Shown piece after piece: positions 53,004 through 60,680 of a stretch of 60,680 nucleotides of DNA. The stretch comes from Gammaproteobacteria bacterium. Lineage in GTDB: Bacteria > Pseudomonadota > Gammaproteobacteria > Burkholderiales > Gallionellaceae. The notes under the pieces were generated by a model. It was not told the origin of the DNA. It did no database searches and saw only the letters and a program-made list of their open reading frames with translations. The translations under genes and the position numbers were made by a program. The stretch is taken from NCBI GenBank assembly GCA_018820925.1, contig JAHJNJ010000007.1, positions 1-60,680 of the forward strand. Reading direction: 5' to 3'. The stretch's first letter is position 1. The number at the start of each line of letters is the position of its first letter.

Positions 53004-53591
53004 ATGATTTCTGATTGCTCGGCCGTCATCATGGCGGGCGGCGATTCGCGCCGCATGGGGCAGGACAAGGCCAATCTTGTGCTGGGTGAGCGAACGCTGC
53101 TGCAAAGTGTTGTTACCACGCTGCAACCCCTGTTCACCGAAGTCGTTGTCAGTGTGCGCCAGCCCCGCCCCGGCATCGACCTGCCGCAAGTCTGCGACGA
53201 TCCCGCGCACAGCGGGCCGTTGGCCGGTCTGGCTGCCGCACTGCAACGCGCGACGACGCCGTGGCTATTTATTGTGGCCTGCGATATGCCGTTCATTACA
53301 CCGGCTGTGATTGAATATCTTGCGTCGCAGCGCGCGGAATATCAGGCGGTAGTGCCGGTGGTGGGCGGACATCCGCAACCCCTGGCAGCGTTTTATGCCA
53401 AGGAGTGTTTGGACGAAGTGCGCGCCTGTTTGCACGGCAAGGGCAAACATAGTTTTCGCGCATTGCTGGATGCAATGCGCGTGTGTTATGTGAGCGAAGC
53501 GCAAATACAGGCGGTCGATCCGCAACTGCTCAGTTTTTTCGATCTGGATACGCCGCAGGATTTTCAGGCGGCACAAATACAAAACAGGTAG
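53004..53591 (+). CDS. mobA: Molybdenum cofactor guanylyltransferase MobA
   Basis: A 195-residue enzyme that links GMP to molybdopterin. VIMAGGDSRRMGQDK is the nucleotide motif and FIVACDMPF the metal-binding motif. The start at 53004 excludes the palindromic repeat upstream. It ends in the left edge of the next repeat. Confidence 0.94.
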   Translation: MISDCSAVIMAGGDSRRMGQDKANLVLGERTLLQSVVTTLQPLFTEVVVSVRQPRPGIDLPQVCDDPAHSGPLAGLAAALQRATTPWLFIVACDMPFITPAVIEYLASQRAEYQAVVPVVGGHPQPLAAFYAKECLDEVRACLHGKGKHSFRALLDAMRVCYVSEAQIQAVDPQLLSFFDLDTPQDFQAAQIQNR

Positions 53592-53666
53592 GGTGGGCAC
53601 GTTTCTGGTGCCCACGCGGTAAATGCAAGGAGTACAGCGTGGGCACAGAAACGTGCCCACCCTACC
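53587..53666 (+). repeat. Long inverted repeat (type 1, copy 2) between mobA and moeA
   Basis: Left arm 53587-53617 and right arm 53637-53666, complementary over about 30 bases with one unpaired base. The outer GTAGGGTGGGCACG and inner GTGCCCACGC are shared with the copy at 28726-28804, while the middle (TTTCTG against TGTTG) differs in both arms together. Confidence 0.9.
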
Positions 53667-53685
53667 TATCTCAGGGAAGTGGCAA

Positions 53686-54924
53686 ATGGAACATCTGACA
53701 GTAACGGCAGCGCAGCAATGCGTGCTGGAATCGGTAAAGTTGCTCGGCGCGGAGAGCGTGAAGCTGGAGCAATTGCTTGGCCGCGTGCTGGCCGAAGACA
53801 TCCGCGCCAACCGCGACCAGCCGCCCTATGACGTTTCGGCGATGGACGGCTTTGCCTTACGCAGCGCCGATGTCGCAAACGCACCGGCCACGCTGGAAAT
53901 CATCGAAGACATCAAGGCGGGCGATATGCCGCAGAAAACCGTTCAGGCCGGACAGTGCGCGCGCATCATGACCGGCGCGCCGGTGCCGCCGGGTGCGGAC
54001 GCGGTGATCCGTGTCGAGGATACGCAGGCGGTGTCGGACACGCAGGTGCAGATCAACGTGATAGTCAAAGCCAGCAATGACATTCGTCCGCGCGGCGAGA
54101 GCATGAAGAACGGAGAGGTGGTGTTGCAACGCGGAACGGAGATCATTCCCGGTGCGGTGGGCATGCTGGCGATGGTGAAGCGCAGCACGGTGCAGGTGTA
54201 TCGCCAGCCGCGCGTGGCCATTCTTTCCACGGGCGACGAGCTGGAAGGGCTGAACGATCCCTTCGATGCCAACAAGATTCCCGATGCGAATACCTACGCG
54301 CTGATGGCACAGGTGCAGGCGCTGGGTATTGAGCCGGTGCTGCTCGGCATCGCGCGCGACGATCCGGACGAGTTGCGCCGCTATCTGCAAGACGGGCTGA
54401 AGTACGATGTGCTGCTGGTCTCCGGCGGCACGTCGGTCGGCGTGCATGACTACGTGCGTCCGACGCTGGAAGGGCTGGGTGTGCAGATGAAATTCTGGCG
54501 CGTGGAGATGAAGCCGGGACATCCGATGGCATTTGGCGTCAAGGATAGTGCTTTCGTTTTCGGCTTGCCGGGCAACCCCGTTTCGAGCATGGTGTGTTTC
54601 GAGCAATTCGTGCTGCCCGCGCTACGCCGCATGATGGGATTCACACGCATTCATCGCCGCACCATCACGGCGCGGCTGGCGCAGGATGTGAAGCACATGC
54701 ACAGCCGTACCGAATTCGTGCGCGTGATGCTGAGCCGTGAAGCCGATGGCTATGCCGCGACTCCGGCAGGTGCGCAAGGCAGCGGGATACTGGCTTCGAT
54801 GTCCAGGGCGGACGGATTGATGACCGTGCCTGCGGACAGCAAAGGCATGGCGGCGGGCGATAAAGTGACGGTGCAGTTGCTGGATGGTACCGCGTATCAA
54901 ATAGACGCTGGCGGAGAGTGGTAA
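53686..54924 (+). CDS. moeA: Molybdopterin molybdenumtransferase MoeA
   Basis: A 412-residue enzyme that inserts molybdate into adenylated molybdopterin. DVSAMDGFALRSAD, ARIMTGAPVPPGADAVIRVED, VLLVSGGTSVGVHDY and VFGLPGNPVSSMV are the family's conserved blocks. GGGAAG precedes the ATG at 53686; upstream in-frame codons lie in the repeat. Followed by a C/G-rich repeat and mog. Confidence 0.97.
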   Translation: MEHLTVTAAQQCVLESVKLLGAESVKLEQLLGRVLAEDIRANRDQPPYDVSAMDGFALRSADVANAPATLEIIEDIKAGDMPQKTVQAGQCARIMTGAPVPPGADAVIRVEDTQAVSDTQVQINVIVKASNDIRPRGESMKNGEVVLQRGTEIIPGAVGMLAMVKRSTVQVYRQPRVAILSTGDELEGLNDPFDANKIPDANTYALMAQVQALGIEPVLLGIARDDPDELRRYLQDGLKYDVLLVSGGTSVGVHDYVRPTLEGLGVQMKFWRVEMKPGHPMAFGVKDSAFVFGLPGNPVSSMVCFEQFVLPALRRMMGFTRIHRRTITARLAQDVKHMHSRTEFVRVMLSREADGYAATPAGAQGSGILASMSRADGLMTVPADSKGMAAGDKVTVQLLDGTAYQIDAGGEW

Positions 54925-54934
54925 AAGCATGTCC

Positions 54935-55087
54935 CCTCCCCCTTGCACCCGCAGGGGGTAGGCCGTGGTTGTAAAGCCGCTGAAGCGGCAACAACCACGC
55001 ACCAGGGGGAGGGCTAGGGAGGGGGTAGATGTTGTGAGGTTCAACGATACTACCCCCATCCTGACCTTCCCCCTTAAAGGGGGAAGG
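54935..55087 (+). repeat. Nested C/G-rich inverted repeats between moeA and mog
   Basis: Several stems follow each other: CCCTCCCCCT with AGGGGGAGGG (54935-54944/55004-55013), CGTGGTTGT with ACAACCACG (54964-54972/54991-54999), GCCGCT with AGCGGC (54976-54989), GGGGGTA with TACCCCC (55021-55027/55051-55057) and CCTTCCCCC with GGGGGAAGG (55065-55073/55079-55087). It resembles the insert in prmC. Together they form a long hairpin and two short ones. Confidence 0.8.
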
Positions 55088-55106
55088 AATTATTCGAGGA
55101 TTGATT

Positions 55107-55652
55107 ATGAGGAAAACACGTATCGGTATCGTAACCATTTCCGACCGCGCCAGTCGCGGCGAATACGAAGACAAGGGCGGCCCGGCGATGCACGCCTGGT
55201 TCACGCGCGTGCTGACCGGAGAATGGGAAGCAGTGGCGCGCGTGATCCCGGACGAGCAGGCGCTGATCGAACAAACGCTCATCGAATTGTGCGACGTTGA
55301 AGGTTGTTCGCTGGTGGTCACCACCGGCGGCACCGGCCCCGCCTTGCGCGACGTGACGCCCGAAGCAACCGAAGCGGTGTGCGAAAAAATGATGCCGGGT
55401 TTCGGCGAACTGATGCGTACTGCTTCGCTCAAGTTTGTGCCTACTGCCATCCTATCGCGCCAGACCGCAGGCATACGCGGCAAGAGCCTCATCCTCAACC
55501 TGCCCGGCAAACCCTCCGCGATTGATGATTGCCTGAACGCGGTGTTCCCGGCCATTCCGTATTGCATCGACCTGATCGAGGGCGCTTATCTGGAATCCGA
55601 TCCGGAACAGTGCAAGGCTTTCCGACCGGCGCACGCGCAACGCCCGAGATAA
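55107..55652 (+). CDS. mog: Molybdopterin adenylyltransferase Mog
   Basis: A 181-residue enzyme that adenylates molybdopterin before MoeA inserts Mo. IVTISDRASRGEYEDKGGP and VVTTGGTGPALRDVTPEAT are the MogA signature blocks. GAGGA at 55096-55100 precedes the ATG at 55107. It closes the operon; an imperfect inverted repeat near 55671-55709 follows but has no T run. Confidence 0.95.
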   Translation: MRKTRIGIVTISDRASRGEYEDKGGPAMHAWFTRVLTGEWEAVARVIPDEQALIEQTLIELCDVEGCSLVVTTGGTGPALRDVTPEATEAVCEKMMPGFGELMRTASLKFVPTAILSRQTAGIRGKSLILNLPGKPSAIDDCLNAVFPAIPYCIDLIEGAYLESDPEQCKAFRPAHAQRPR

Positions 55653-55834
55653 TTTTCTATTCCCCCGCATCCTGCCAAATACAAGGCTTAAGGCCCGCTT
55701 AAGCTGGCAGGGAAATACTGCACGCTATTCGATATGGCAACTCATTTAAAGTGCTGCAGCTACTCAAGCTATTTGCAGGGTGACAATCGCCCTGCTGAGG
55801 GAGCCGGATGGCTGTCCAGTGGGAGCAATAAAAT

Positions 55835-57103
55835 ATGACTTCGCTCGTTCTGCTGCTCTGGATTGTGTCGGGGATCGCGTTGCAATTGGCGATTTATCTC
55901 GGCATCGGATTCTGGCGCCATTGGCGGGGCTACCGAGCTTTGCGCGACGGCGCGGAAGAATTGAATTTGCCGCTGACGCTGGATGCTCCAAGGCATGAAG
56001 AGGCGGAGTCCGCAGTTGCTGCCTGGAAGGGTTTTCGCACGTTTCTCGTCGAGCGCAAAGTCGCTGAGGATGCCGCAGAATCGGTGTGCTCGTTTTATCT
56101 CCAGCCGGAGGACGGGCAGGCACTTCCCGCATTCCTTCCCGGACAGTTCCTGACTTTTCAGCTTGAAATTCCGAAAGCGGAAGGAGGTAGTGAGCATATC
56201 CTCCGTTGCTATTCGCTATCGGATGCGCCGCGCCCGGATAGCTATCGCGTCTCGATCAAACGCGCGCTTGCACCTGCGGGCAGCGCCGTTGCGCCGGGAC
56301 GATCCTCCAATTTTTTTCACGATCAGGTCGCGATTGGCAGCCGTCTGCAGGTTCGCGCGCCGTCAGGTCATTTCCACATCGACCGCAGCGATGCGCCGGT
56401 GGTGCTCATCGGCGGGGGCATTGGCATCACGCCGATGTTGAGCATGCTGAATTGGTGTCTGGCCGAACAACCGGGGCGGGAAGTCTGGTTGTTTTACGGC
56501 GTGCGCCATGGCCGCGAGCTGGTGATGAAATCGCATCTCGAAACTCTCGCGGCAGCACACCCGAATTTCCATTTACGCCTCTGTTTCAGCGCCCCGCTTT
56601 CCGATGACATTGCCGGACGCGACTACCATCACCGCGGCCGTATCGATGTGCAACTGCTGCGCATGCAGTTGCCGCTCAAGCCCTATCACTATTACATCTG
56701 CGGCCCCACCCCGTTGATGGAAAGTCTTGTTCCGGCGCTGGAAGACTGGGGCGTGCCCGACGCGCATATCCACTTCGAGGCTTTCGGCCCGGCATCGATC
56801 AAACGCAGACAACTTGCGGCTCCGGCAGTTGCTGCCGCAACGGAAAACGACATCGTTGTGACCTTTGCCAAGTCCGGCAAACAATTGTCGTGGCTACCCG
56901 CCAGCGGCAGCCTGCTTGAATTCGCCGAATCGAACGGTATTACCGTTGAGTCCGGTTGCCGCGCAGGAGGTTGCGGCAGTTGCCAGACGACGATACGCGC
57001 GGGCGAGGTGTCTTACCGTCAGGAGCCGGAATTCGACCCGGAACCGGGCAACTGCCTGCTCTGCGTCAGCATTCCCAAGACCAGCGTCACTCTGGAGATC
57101 TAA
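55835..57103 (+). CDS. Membrane-anchored FAD/NAD(P)H ferredoxin-type oxidoreductase
   Basis: A 422-residue protein. One N-terminal helix (about 3-26) anchors a ferredoxin-reductase module: FAD domain at about 65-190 (LRCYSLSDAPR), NAD(P) domain at about 190-330 (LIGGGIGITPML, CGPTPLM) and a C-terminal plant-type 2Fe-2S domain (about 340-422) with Cys in CRAGGCGSCQ (near 375, 380 and 383) plus Cys near 411. GGGAGC precedes the ATG. It would pass electrons between NAD(P)H and a membrane or periplasmic partner. A MITE-like element follows it directly, then a cytochrome b-like gene. Confidence 0.88.
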   Translation: MTSLVLLLWIVSGIALQLAIYLGIGFWRHWRGYRALRDGAEELNLPLTLDAPRHEEAESAVAAWKGFRTFLVERKVAEDAAESVCSFYLQPEDGQALPAFLPGQFLTFQLEIPKAEGGSEHILRCYSLSDAPRPDSYRVSIKRALAPAGSAVAPGRSSNFFHDQVAIGSRLQVRAPSGHFHIDRSDAPVVLIGGGIGITPMLSMLNWCLAEQPGREVWLFYGVRHGRELVMKSHLETLAAAHPNFHLRLCFSAPLSDDIAGRDYHHRGRIDVQLLRMQLPLKPYHYYICGPTPLMESLVPALEDWGVPDAHIHFEAFGPASIKRRQLAAPAVAAATENDIVVTFAKSGKQLSWLPASGSLLEFAESNGITVESGCRAGGCGSCQTTIRAGEVSYRQEPEFDPEPGNCLLCVSIPKTSVTLEI

Positions 57104-57105
57104 AA

Positions 57106-57253
57106 ATGGGAACCTCTAAAAATCCAAATTTCGTCGCAATTTTTTGCTCGCGCCTTGTCTTGCTTATAACCAGCCACTTGGCCGACGTTCTTTGGCGGCC
57201 TAGTGGAATGGCTAGTAGTTCCATCAGAACTTTGAGTTTTTAGAGGCTCCCAT
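57106..57253 (+). mobile_element. MITE-like element with 23-bp terminal inverted repeats
   Basis: A 148-base segment starting ATGGGAACCTCTAAAAAT and ending in its reverse complement; the 23-base ends match at 20 positions. No coding frame of note lies inside. The right end lies exactly before the next ATG, and AGAGG at 57242-57246 in the repeat provides the only plausible SD for that gene. No target duplication could be confirmed. Confidence 0.75.
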
Positions 57254-57832
57254 ATGAACACTTCACTCTGGCGCCAGCACATTCTGCCTTTCACCCTGCT
57301 GCTCGGTCTGCTGGCAGCCGCCACGCTGTTCGGTGATTTTCTGTTGCATCGGATGAACCTCGTATGGATAGGCCGCTATCTGGGCATTCCGGGTGCGCTG
57401 CTGATCATCGGCTCGCTGGTCTATTCTTTGCGCAAGCGCAAATACATGGCCTCGGGGAATCCGAAATCGTGGTTGAGGTTTCATGAGTTCAGCGCCTGGT
57501 TGGGGTCACTGATGATACTGATTCATGCCGGCGTGCATTTCAATGCCATCCTGCCGTGGCTGGCGACTGCAGCCATGGCGGTGAATGTGGTTAGCGGTCT
57601 GGTGGGCAAATTTCTGCTGGACCAGTCGCGCCGCCATGTGCAGGGGCAGCGCGAACACTTCCAGTTGCGCGGTTTGTCGAAGCCTGAAGTGGAGCAGGCT
57701 GTGTTCTGGGATGCGGTCAGTCTCGACAACATGACCAAATGGCGCAAGGTGCATATTCCGATCTTCATCGCTTTCGCGGTGCTGTCGCTCGGCCACATCA
57801 TCAGCATCTTTTTGTTCTGGGGATGGATATGA
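57254..57832 (+). CDS. Four-helix cytochrome b-like membrane protein
   Basis: A 192-residue protein with four or five membrane helices (about 13-30, 40-58, 77-96, 102-118 and 164-188). His residues appear in pairs in successive helices: RFHEFSAWLG and LIHAGVHFNA, then WRKVHIPIF and LGHIISIF, a pattern fitting one or two b-type haems. The start ATG lies next to the MITE-like element. Its stop overlaps the octaheme gene (ATGA). Likely to relay electrons across the membrane between the flavoprotein and the octaheme cytochrome. It could instead be a DUF-type ferric-reductase-like protein. Confidence 0.75.
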   Translation: MNTSLWRQHILPFTLLLGLLAAATLFGDFLLHRMNLVWIGRYLGIPGALLIIGSLVYSLRKRKYMASGNPKSWLRFHEFSAWLGSLMILIHAGVHFNAILPWLATAAMAVNVVSGLVGKFLLDQSRRHVQGQREHFQLRGLSKPEVEQAVFWDAVSLDNMTKWRKVHIPIFIAFAVLSLGHIISIFLFWGWI

Positions 57833-58584
57833 GCCGAATCATCAAGATCATTCTGGCAGTCAACCTGATCGCGCTGACGGTTCTGGTATTTGTGTACCCC
57901 AACCTGATGGTGGGGCCCGGCAAGCTGATTCCCGGCCACAAGCATCTTGAGACGGATTGCTTTGCCTGTCACGCGCCGCTCACCGGCGCGGCTTCCGCAC
58001 GTTGCGTTACTTGTCACAAACCCGGCGAGATCGGTCGTTTGACCTCGGCGGGTCTGCCGATCGTCAAACCGCTCACTTCGACGCCGTTCCACCAGAAACT
58101 GGTCAGCCAGGACTGCGTGGCTTGCCATAGCGATCATGCGGGCGTGAAGCGCTACCGGGTACAGGGCCGCTTCAATCATGCCATGCTGCAAAAGGCGACG
58201 CTCGATCAGTGCCAGGGTTGTCACAAAGCACCTGCCGATTCGCTGCACAAGCAGATCAGCGGCAATTGCAGCCAGTGTCACACCCAGGAAAAGTGGACTC
58301 CGGCGACTTTCGATCACAACAAGTATTTCGTGCTGGATCGCGACCATGACACGCGCTGTGCGACTTGCCATGTGCGCAACGATTACAGCCGTTACACTTG
58401 TTACGGCTGTCACGAACACTCGCTTTCCAACATTCGCGGCGAGCACGTCGAGGAAGGCATACGCGACTTCGATAACTGCGTCGAGTGCCACCGCAGTGCC
58501 GATGAGCATGACATTCGTGGCCGTGGAGAAGGGCGCGGCGAGGGCGATGGCAGACGCGGCAGAGAGCACGATGACGACGATTGA
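57829..58584 (+). CDS. Octaheme c-type cytochrome
   Basis: A 251-residue protein with an N-terminal signal or anchor helix (4-23) and eight CxxCH sites: CFACH, CVTCH, CVACH, CQGCH, CSQCH, CATCH, CYGCH and CVECH. The His and Cys content is that of a multihaem wire in the periplasm. The C-terminal tail is unusual: an Arg/Gly run then His-Asp-Asp-Asp-Asp. ATG at 57829 overlaps the stop of the cytochrome b-like gene and GGGGATGG lies upstream. Whether it is soluble or anchored is uncertain. Confidence 0.9.
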   Translation: MSRIIKIILAVNLIALTVLVFVYPNLMVGPGKLIPGHKHLETDCFACHAPLTGAASARCVTCHKPGEIGRLTSAGLPIVKPLTSTPFHQKLVSQDCVACHSDHAGVKRYRVQGRFNHAMLQKATLDQCQGCHKAPADSLHKQISGNCSQCHTQEKWTPATFDHNKYFVLDRDHDTRCATCHVRNDYSRYTCYGCHEHSLSNIRGEHVEEGIRDFDNCVECHRSADEHDIRGRGEGRGEGDGRRGREHDDDD

Positions 58585-58760
58585 CTGCAATTCAATCCAA
58601 AAAATAGCAGGGCATACAGAAATTTCCACATGGCGCAATTGAAGTAGGGGCAAGCGCGGCAACGCACTTGCCCTTCCCAACTTCGCAGAAAACCAAGCGG
58701 CAAAACCAGCTACAATTACCAACTGATCCCACCGACCAAGTCGTTAGTAAGGAGAGTATT

Positions 58761-59861
58761 TTGGTAAACATTCGCGCCTGCCTGGCAATTATTCTTTTCT
58801 CGATTTGCGCACCGGCACTGGCCGAGAGTGCAAACGACCCGTTTGATGATGTCGTTGCAAAATATCTGGCCGCCAATCCCAAACCGGTATTGTCCGAAGA
58901 AGCGTACAAGTACAAGGTACAGGCCGAATTCATGGTGCAGGAGAAGCAGCCCGCCAAAGCGATGGAGCTGTATAACAAGGCATTGAATATCGCACCCTGG
59001 TGGCCGGAGGGCCACTTCCAGCTCGGGTTGCTGCTGGGCGAGGCAAAAAAATACCAGGATGCAACGCTGGAAATGAAACGCTATCTGCTGCTTGCACCGG
59101 ACGGCGCCGATGCGCGTGCCGCGCAGGACAAGATCTACCAATGGGAACTGGTGGTGGTGCCGGTTGCGGGCAAGGAATTCAAGGAATGCCCCGAATGTCC
59201 CGACATGGTCGAGCTTCCTGCGGGCAGTTTCGACATGGGGTCGGACAACGGCAAAGATGATGAAAGGCCCATGCATCGCGTCACCATCAAGCCGTTCGCC
59301 ATCGGCAAGACCGAAGTGACCCAGGCGCAATGGCAAGCCGTAATGCACACCAACCCGAGCAACTTCACCACCTGCGGCGACAACTGCCCGGTGGAACAAG
59401 TCAGTTGGGACGACGTGCAGGCATACATCCAGAAACTCAACGCCAAGACCGGCAAGCAATACCGCCTGCCCACCGAAGCCGAATGGGAATACGCCTGCCG
59501 TGCGGGCGAAGAGCACGAATTCTGCGGCAGCGACAACGCAGACAGTGTGGCGTGGAACAGCTTCAACAGCGGCAGCTACTTCTTCAACACCCCCCATCCG
59601 GTCGCCACCAAGAAACCCAACGCCTTCGGCCTGTACGACATGAGCGGCAACGTGTGGGAATGGGTGGAAGACACCTACCACAACAACTACGTTGGCGCAC
59701 CGACGGATGGCAGCGCCTGGGAAGGCGGCTCGATGCGCGTACTGCGCGGCGGATCGTGGGGCAAAGACGCGAAATACGGCCGTGCGGCAGTGCGCAACAA
59801 ATTCGGTACCAATTACCGCGATTTCAGCTACGGCTTCCGTCTGGCGCGGACGCTGCCGTAA
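58761..59861 (+). CDS. Exported SUMF1/FGE-fold protein with TPR
   Basis: A 366-residue product with a signal peptide cut after Ala-Leu-Ala-Glu (near 21), two TPR-like helices (about 50-125) and a SUMF1-type domain (about 145-366; LPAGSFDMGS, PVEQVSWDDVQAYI, RLPTEAEWEYACR, GNVWEWVEDTY, RVLRGGSWGKDAKYGR). The catalytic Cys pair of true formylglycine-generating enzymes, normally just after Gly-Gly-Ser, is absent, so it is unlikely to make formylglycine; a binding role is more likely. TTG start follows GGAGAG. It lies 176 bases after the octaheme gene. Confidence 0.85.
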   Translation: MVNIRACLAIILFSICAPALAESANDPFDDVVAKYLAANPKPVLSEEAYKYKVQAEFMVQEKQPAKAMELYNKALNIAPWWPEGHFQLGLLLGEAKKYQDATLEMKRYLLLAPDGADARAAQDKIYQWELVVVPVAGKEFKECPECPDMVELPAGSFDMGSDNGKDDERPMHRVTIKPFAIGKTEVTQAQWQAVMHTNPSNFTTCGDNCPVEQVSWDDVQAYIQKLNAKTGKQYRLPTEAEWEYACRAGEEHEFCGSDNADSVAWNSFNSGSYFFNTPHPVATKKPNAFGLYDMSGNVWEWVEDTYHNNYVGAPTDGSAWEGGSMRVLRGGSWGKDAKYGRAAVRNKFGTNYRDFSYGFRLARTLP

Positions 59862-60038
59862 GGGGTAGAGGCCGGGACGTTGACCGGCCTAGTCCGATCA
59901 ATCTGTAGTGCGTGAACCTAACTTAGCGGCAATTTGAGCAGGAAATTCGGGAGGATTTGGGGATGACGTTTTTTCCGGCGATGATGGGGTGTTCATGAAT
60001 TACACTCCTATGCGAATCAACGGGTTGGGATTTTGCGC

Positions 60039-60075
60039 CCAGATTATCCGACATTCAAGTCCAGATTATCAGACA
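60039..60075 (+). repeat. Two 15-bp direct repeats, possible IS21-family end
   Basis: CCAGATTATCCGACA (60039-60053) and CCAGATTATCAGACA (60061-60075) match at 14 of 15 positions, 22 bases apart. Read on the minus strand each starts TGTC, and repeated blocks near a TGT tip are typical of IS21-family ends. No transposase gene lies in the visible flank, so this may be a solitary end. The interval 59862-60109 holds no gene apart from this. Confidence 0.4.
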
Positions 60076-60109
60076 CATTTGGTGTCTACTTTACGTTAGA
60101 GCTTAAAAG

Positions 60110-60475
60110 ATGAATGCCGCAGAACTCGCAAATGTGTTTATACAGCGCCTTGTTGTTAAGGAGAAACAAGAACGCTATACGGATTTCGTTGGAAGTGACA
60201 AGAAGAGGAAGAAGTTCTTGGATGCTTTGGATCACAAGCTGGAGTCCGAAATTGATTTATCAAAAGCAACAAAGTCTCTCGATCAAAAGGAATGGAGTGC
60301 CGCAGCATTTCTTTATTCGAGCAACGGAACCTTTGGTATCGCGTTTAATAGTCTCAAAGAAGCTTATGAGCAGGCTTCGCCGTACGGTGGTTGGCTAATT
60401 CTTGGCATCTCTGGTCATGCCGCAATTTTTCGTCCGGAAGGAAAAGTTGATGATGAGCTCTGCTTTACGCTCTAA
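60110..60475 (+). CDS. Hypothetical 121-residue protein (possible cassette gene)
   Basis: It belongs to no family I recognise. It is a soluble, charged protein with a basic Lys/Arg patch near residues 30-35 (DKKRKKF), then Ala/Phe/Tyr-rich and a Gly-Gly-Trp segment at about 93. The composition is more AT-rich than the neighbours, and it starts 15 bases after GTTAGAGC and stops inside TCTAAC, as integron cassette genes often do. There is no classical SD; GAGCTTAAAAG precedes the ATG. Confidence 0.55.
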   Translation: MNAAELANVFIQRLVVKEKQERYTDFVGSDKKRKKFLDALDHKLESEIDLSKATKSLDQKEWSAAAFLYSSNGTFGIAFNSLKEAYEQASPYGGWLILGISGHAAIFRPEGKVDDELCFTL

Positions 60476-60545
60476 CCCTACGCTCAAGTTCGCTCCCTAC
60501 GGTCGCTGGGACGCGCCTTCGGCGCGCCCCTTAGCTACTTACATG
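60471..60545 (+). other. attC-like sequence after the 121-residue gene
   Basis: TCTAAC at 60471-60476 is the reverse complement of GTTAGA at 60095-60100. It is followed by TCAAGTTCG and a near-perfect stem, GGGACGCGCC (60508-60517) with GGCGCGCCCC (60521-60530), then TTAGCTACTTAC. This order resembles integron attC sites, but the expected right-hand GTTRRRY is missing at the proper distance; the next GTTAGC is at 60675-60680. Confidence 0.35.
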
Positions 60546-60680
60546 GACGCCCACTTTTGCCAAGCTTTCAATCGGTGATTTTGAGGTAGGTGTTGATTGC
60601 AGCCATACATCCGGATTTCTCGTGAGGCTTTCGCCTCTATCCCTGATGGAATTCGCTGAATGAGGTCCCATCACGTTAGC

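Overview
The window reads as a contiguous chromosome segment of a betaproteobacterium, most likely an iron- or metal-oxidising chemolithotroph of the Gallionellaceae type. The grounds are gene content and synteny: many c-type cytochromes, a Cyc2-like cytochrome-porin fusion, two NapC/CymA-like tetraheme quinol dehydrogenases, argH divergent from an algZ/algR pair, zapA followed by 6S RNA, and hemC-hemD-hemX-hemY. The species cannot be named from sequence alone.

Layout. 1-2.4 kb: end of a secreted SGNH-like protein, two lipoproteins, an IS3-family transposase remnant and tRNA-Phe. 2.4-8.8 kb: a CHASE2 adenylate cyclase, a 1246-residue NHL/FN3/transglutaminase/TPR periplasmic protein and a small TPR-like protein. 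8.8-17.6 kb: hemA-prfA-prmC, then argH divergent from two two-component systems. 18.2-24.4 kb: a cytochrome locus in which a duplicated pair of diheme cytochromes brackets a one-heme outer-membrane porin, followed by another diheme cytochrome and a tetraheme quinol dehydrogenase. 24.9-31.9 kb: ppc divergent from hemCDXY. 32-36.3 kb: a protease-like pair, a ferredoxin-reductase-type flavoprotein, an epimerase, TauE and EVE proteins. 36.3-39.9 kb: 6S RNA, zapA, a zapB-like gene, and a cobalamin riboswitch controlling btuB and a BtuM-like transporter. 40-48.5 kb: peroxiredoxin, smr/trxB, mltB, a GGDEF-EAL protein, a NlpC/P60 lipoprotein, apbC and tatAB. 48.7-55.7 kb: a second tetraheme cytochrome leading into a nearly complete molybdenum-cofactor operon (moaA-moeB-moaCDE-mobBA-moeA-mog). 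55.8-59.9 kb: a membrane flavoprotein, a cytochrome b-like protein, an octaheme cytochrome and a SUMF1-domain protein. 60-60.7 kb: a possible integron cassette next to a possible IS end.

How it fits together. The 18-24 kb locus has every part needed to move electrons between an extracellular donor or acceptor and the quinone pool: a porin-cytochrome in the outer membrane, diheme cytochromes in the periplasm and a NapC-type protein in the inner membrane. The haem genes would supply its cofactor. The 55.8-59.9 kb module looks like a second transmembrane route, from a cytoplasmic NAD(P)H/FAD/2Fe-2S protein through a b-type protein to an octaheme cytochrome. Neither assignment is proven here.

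The segment also carries several families of short palindromic repeats, one inserted in frame in prmC and others at junctions in the hem and mo operons. A 148-bp MITE-like element supplies the apparent ribosome-binding site of the cytochrome b gene.
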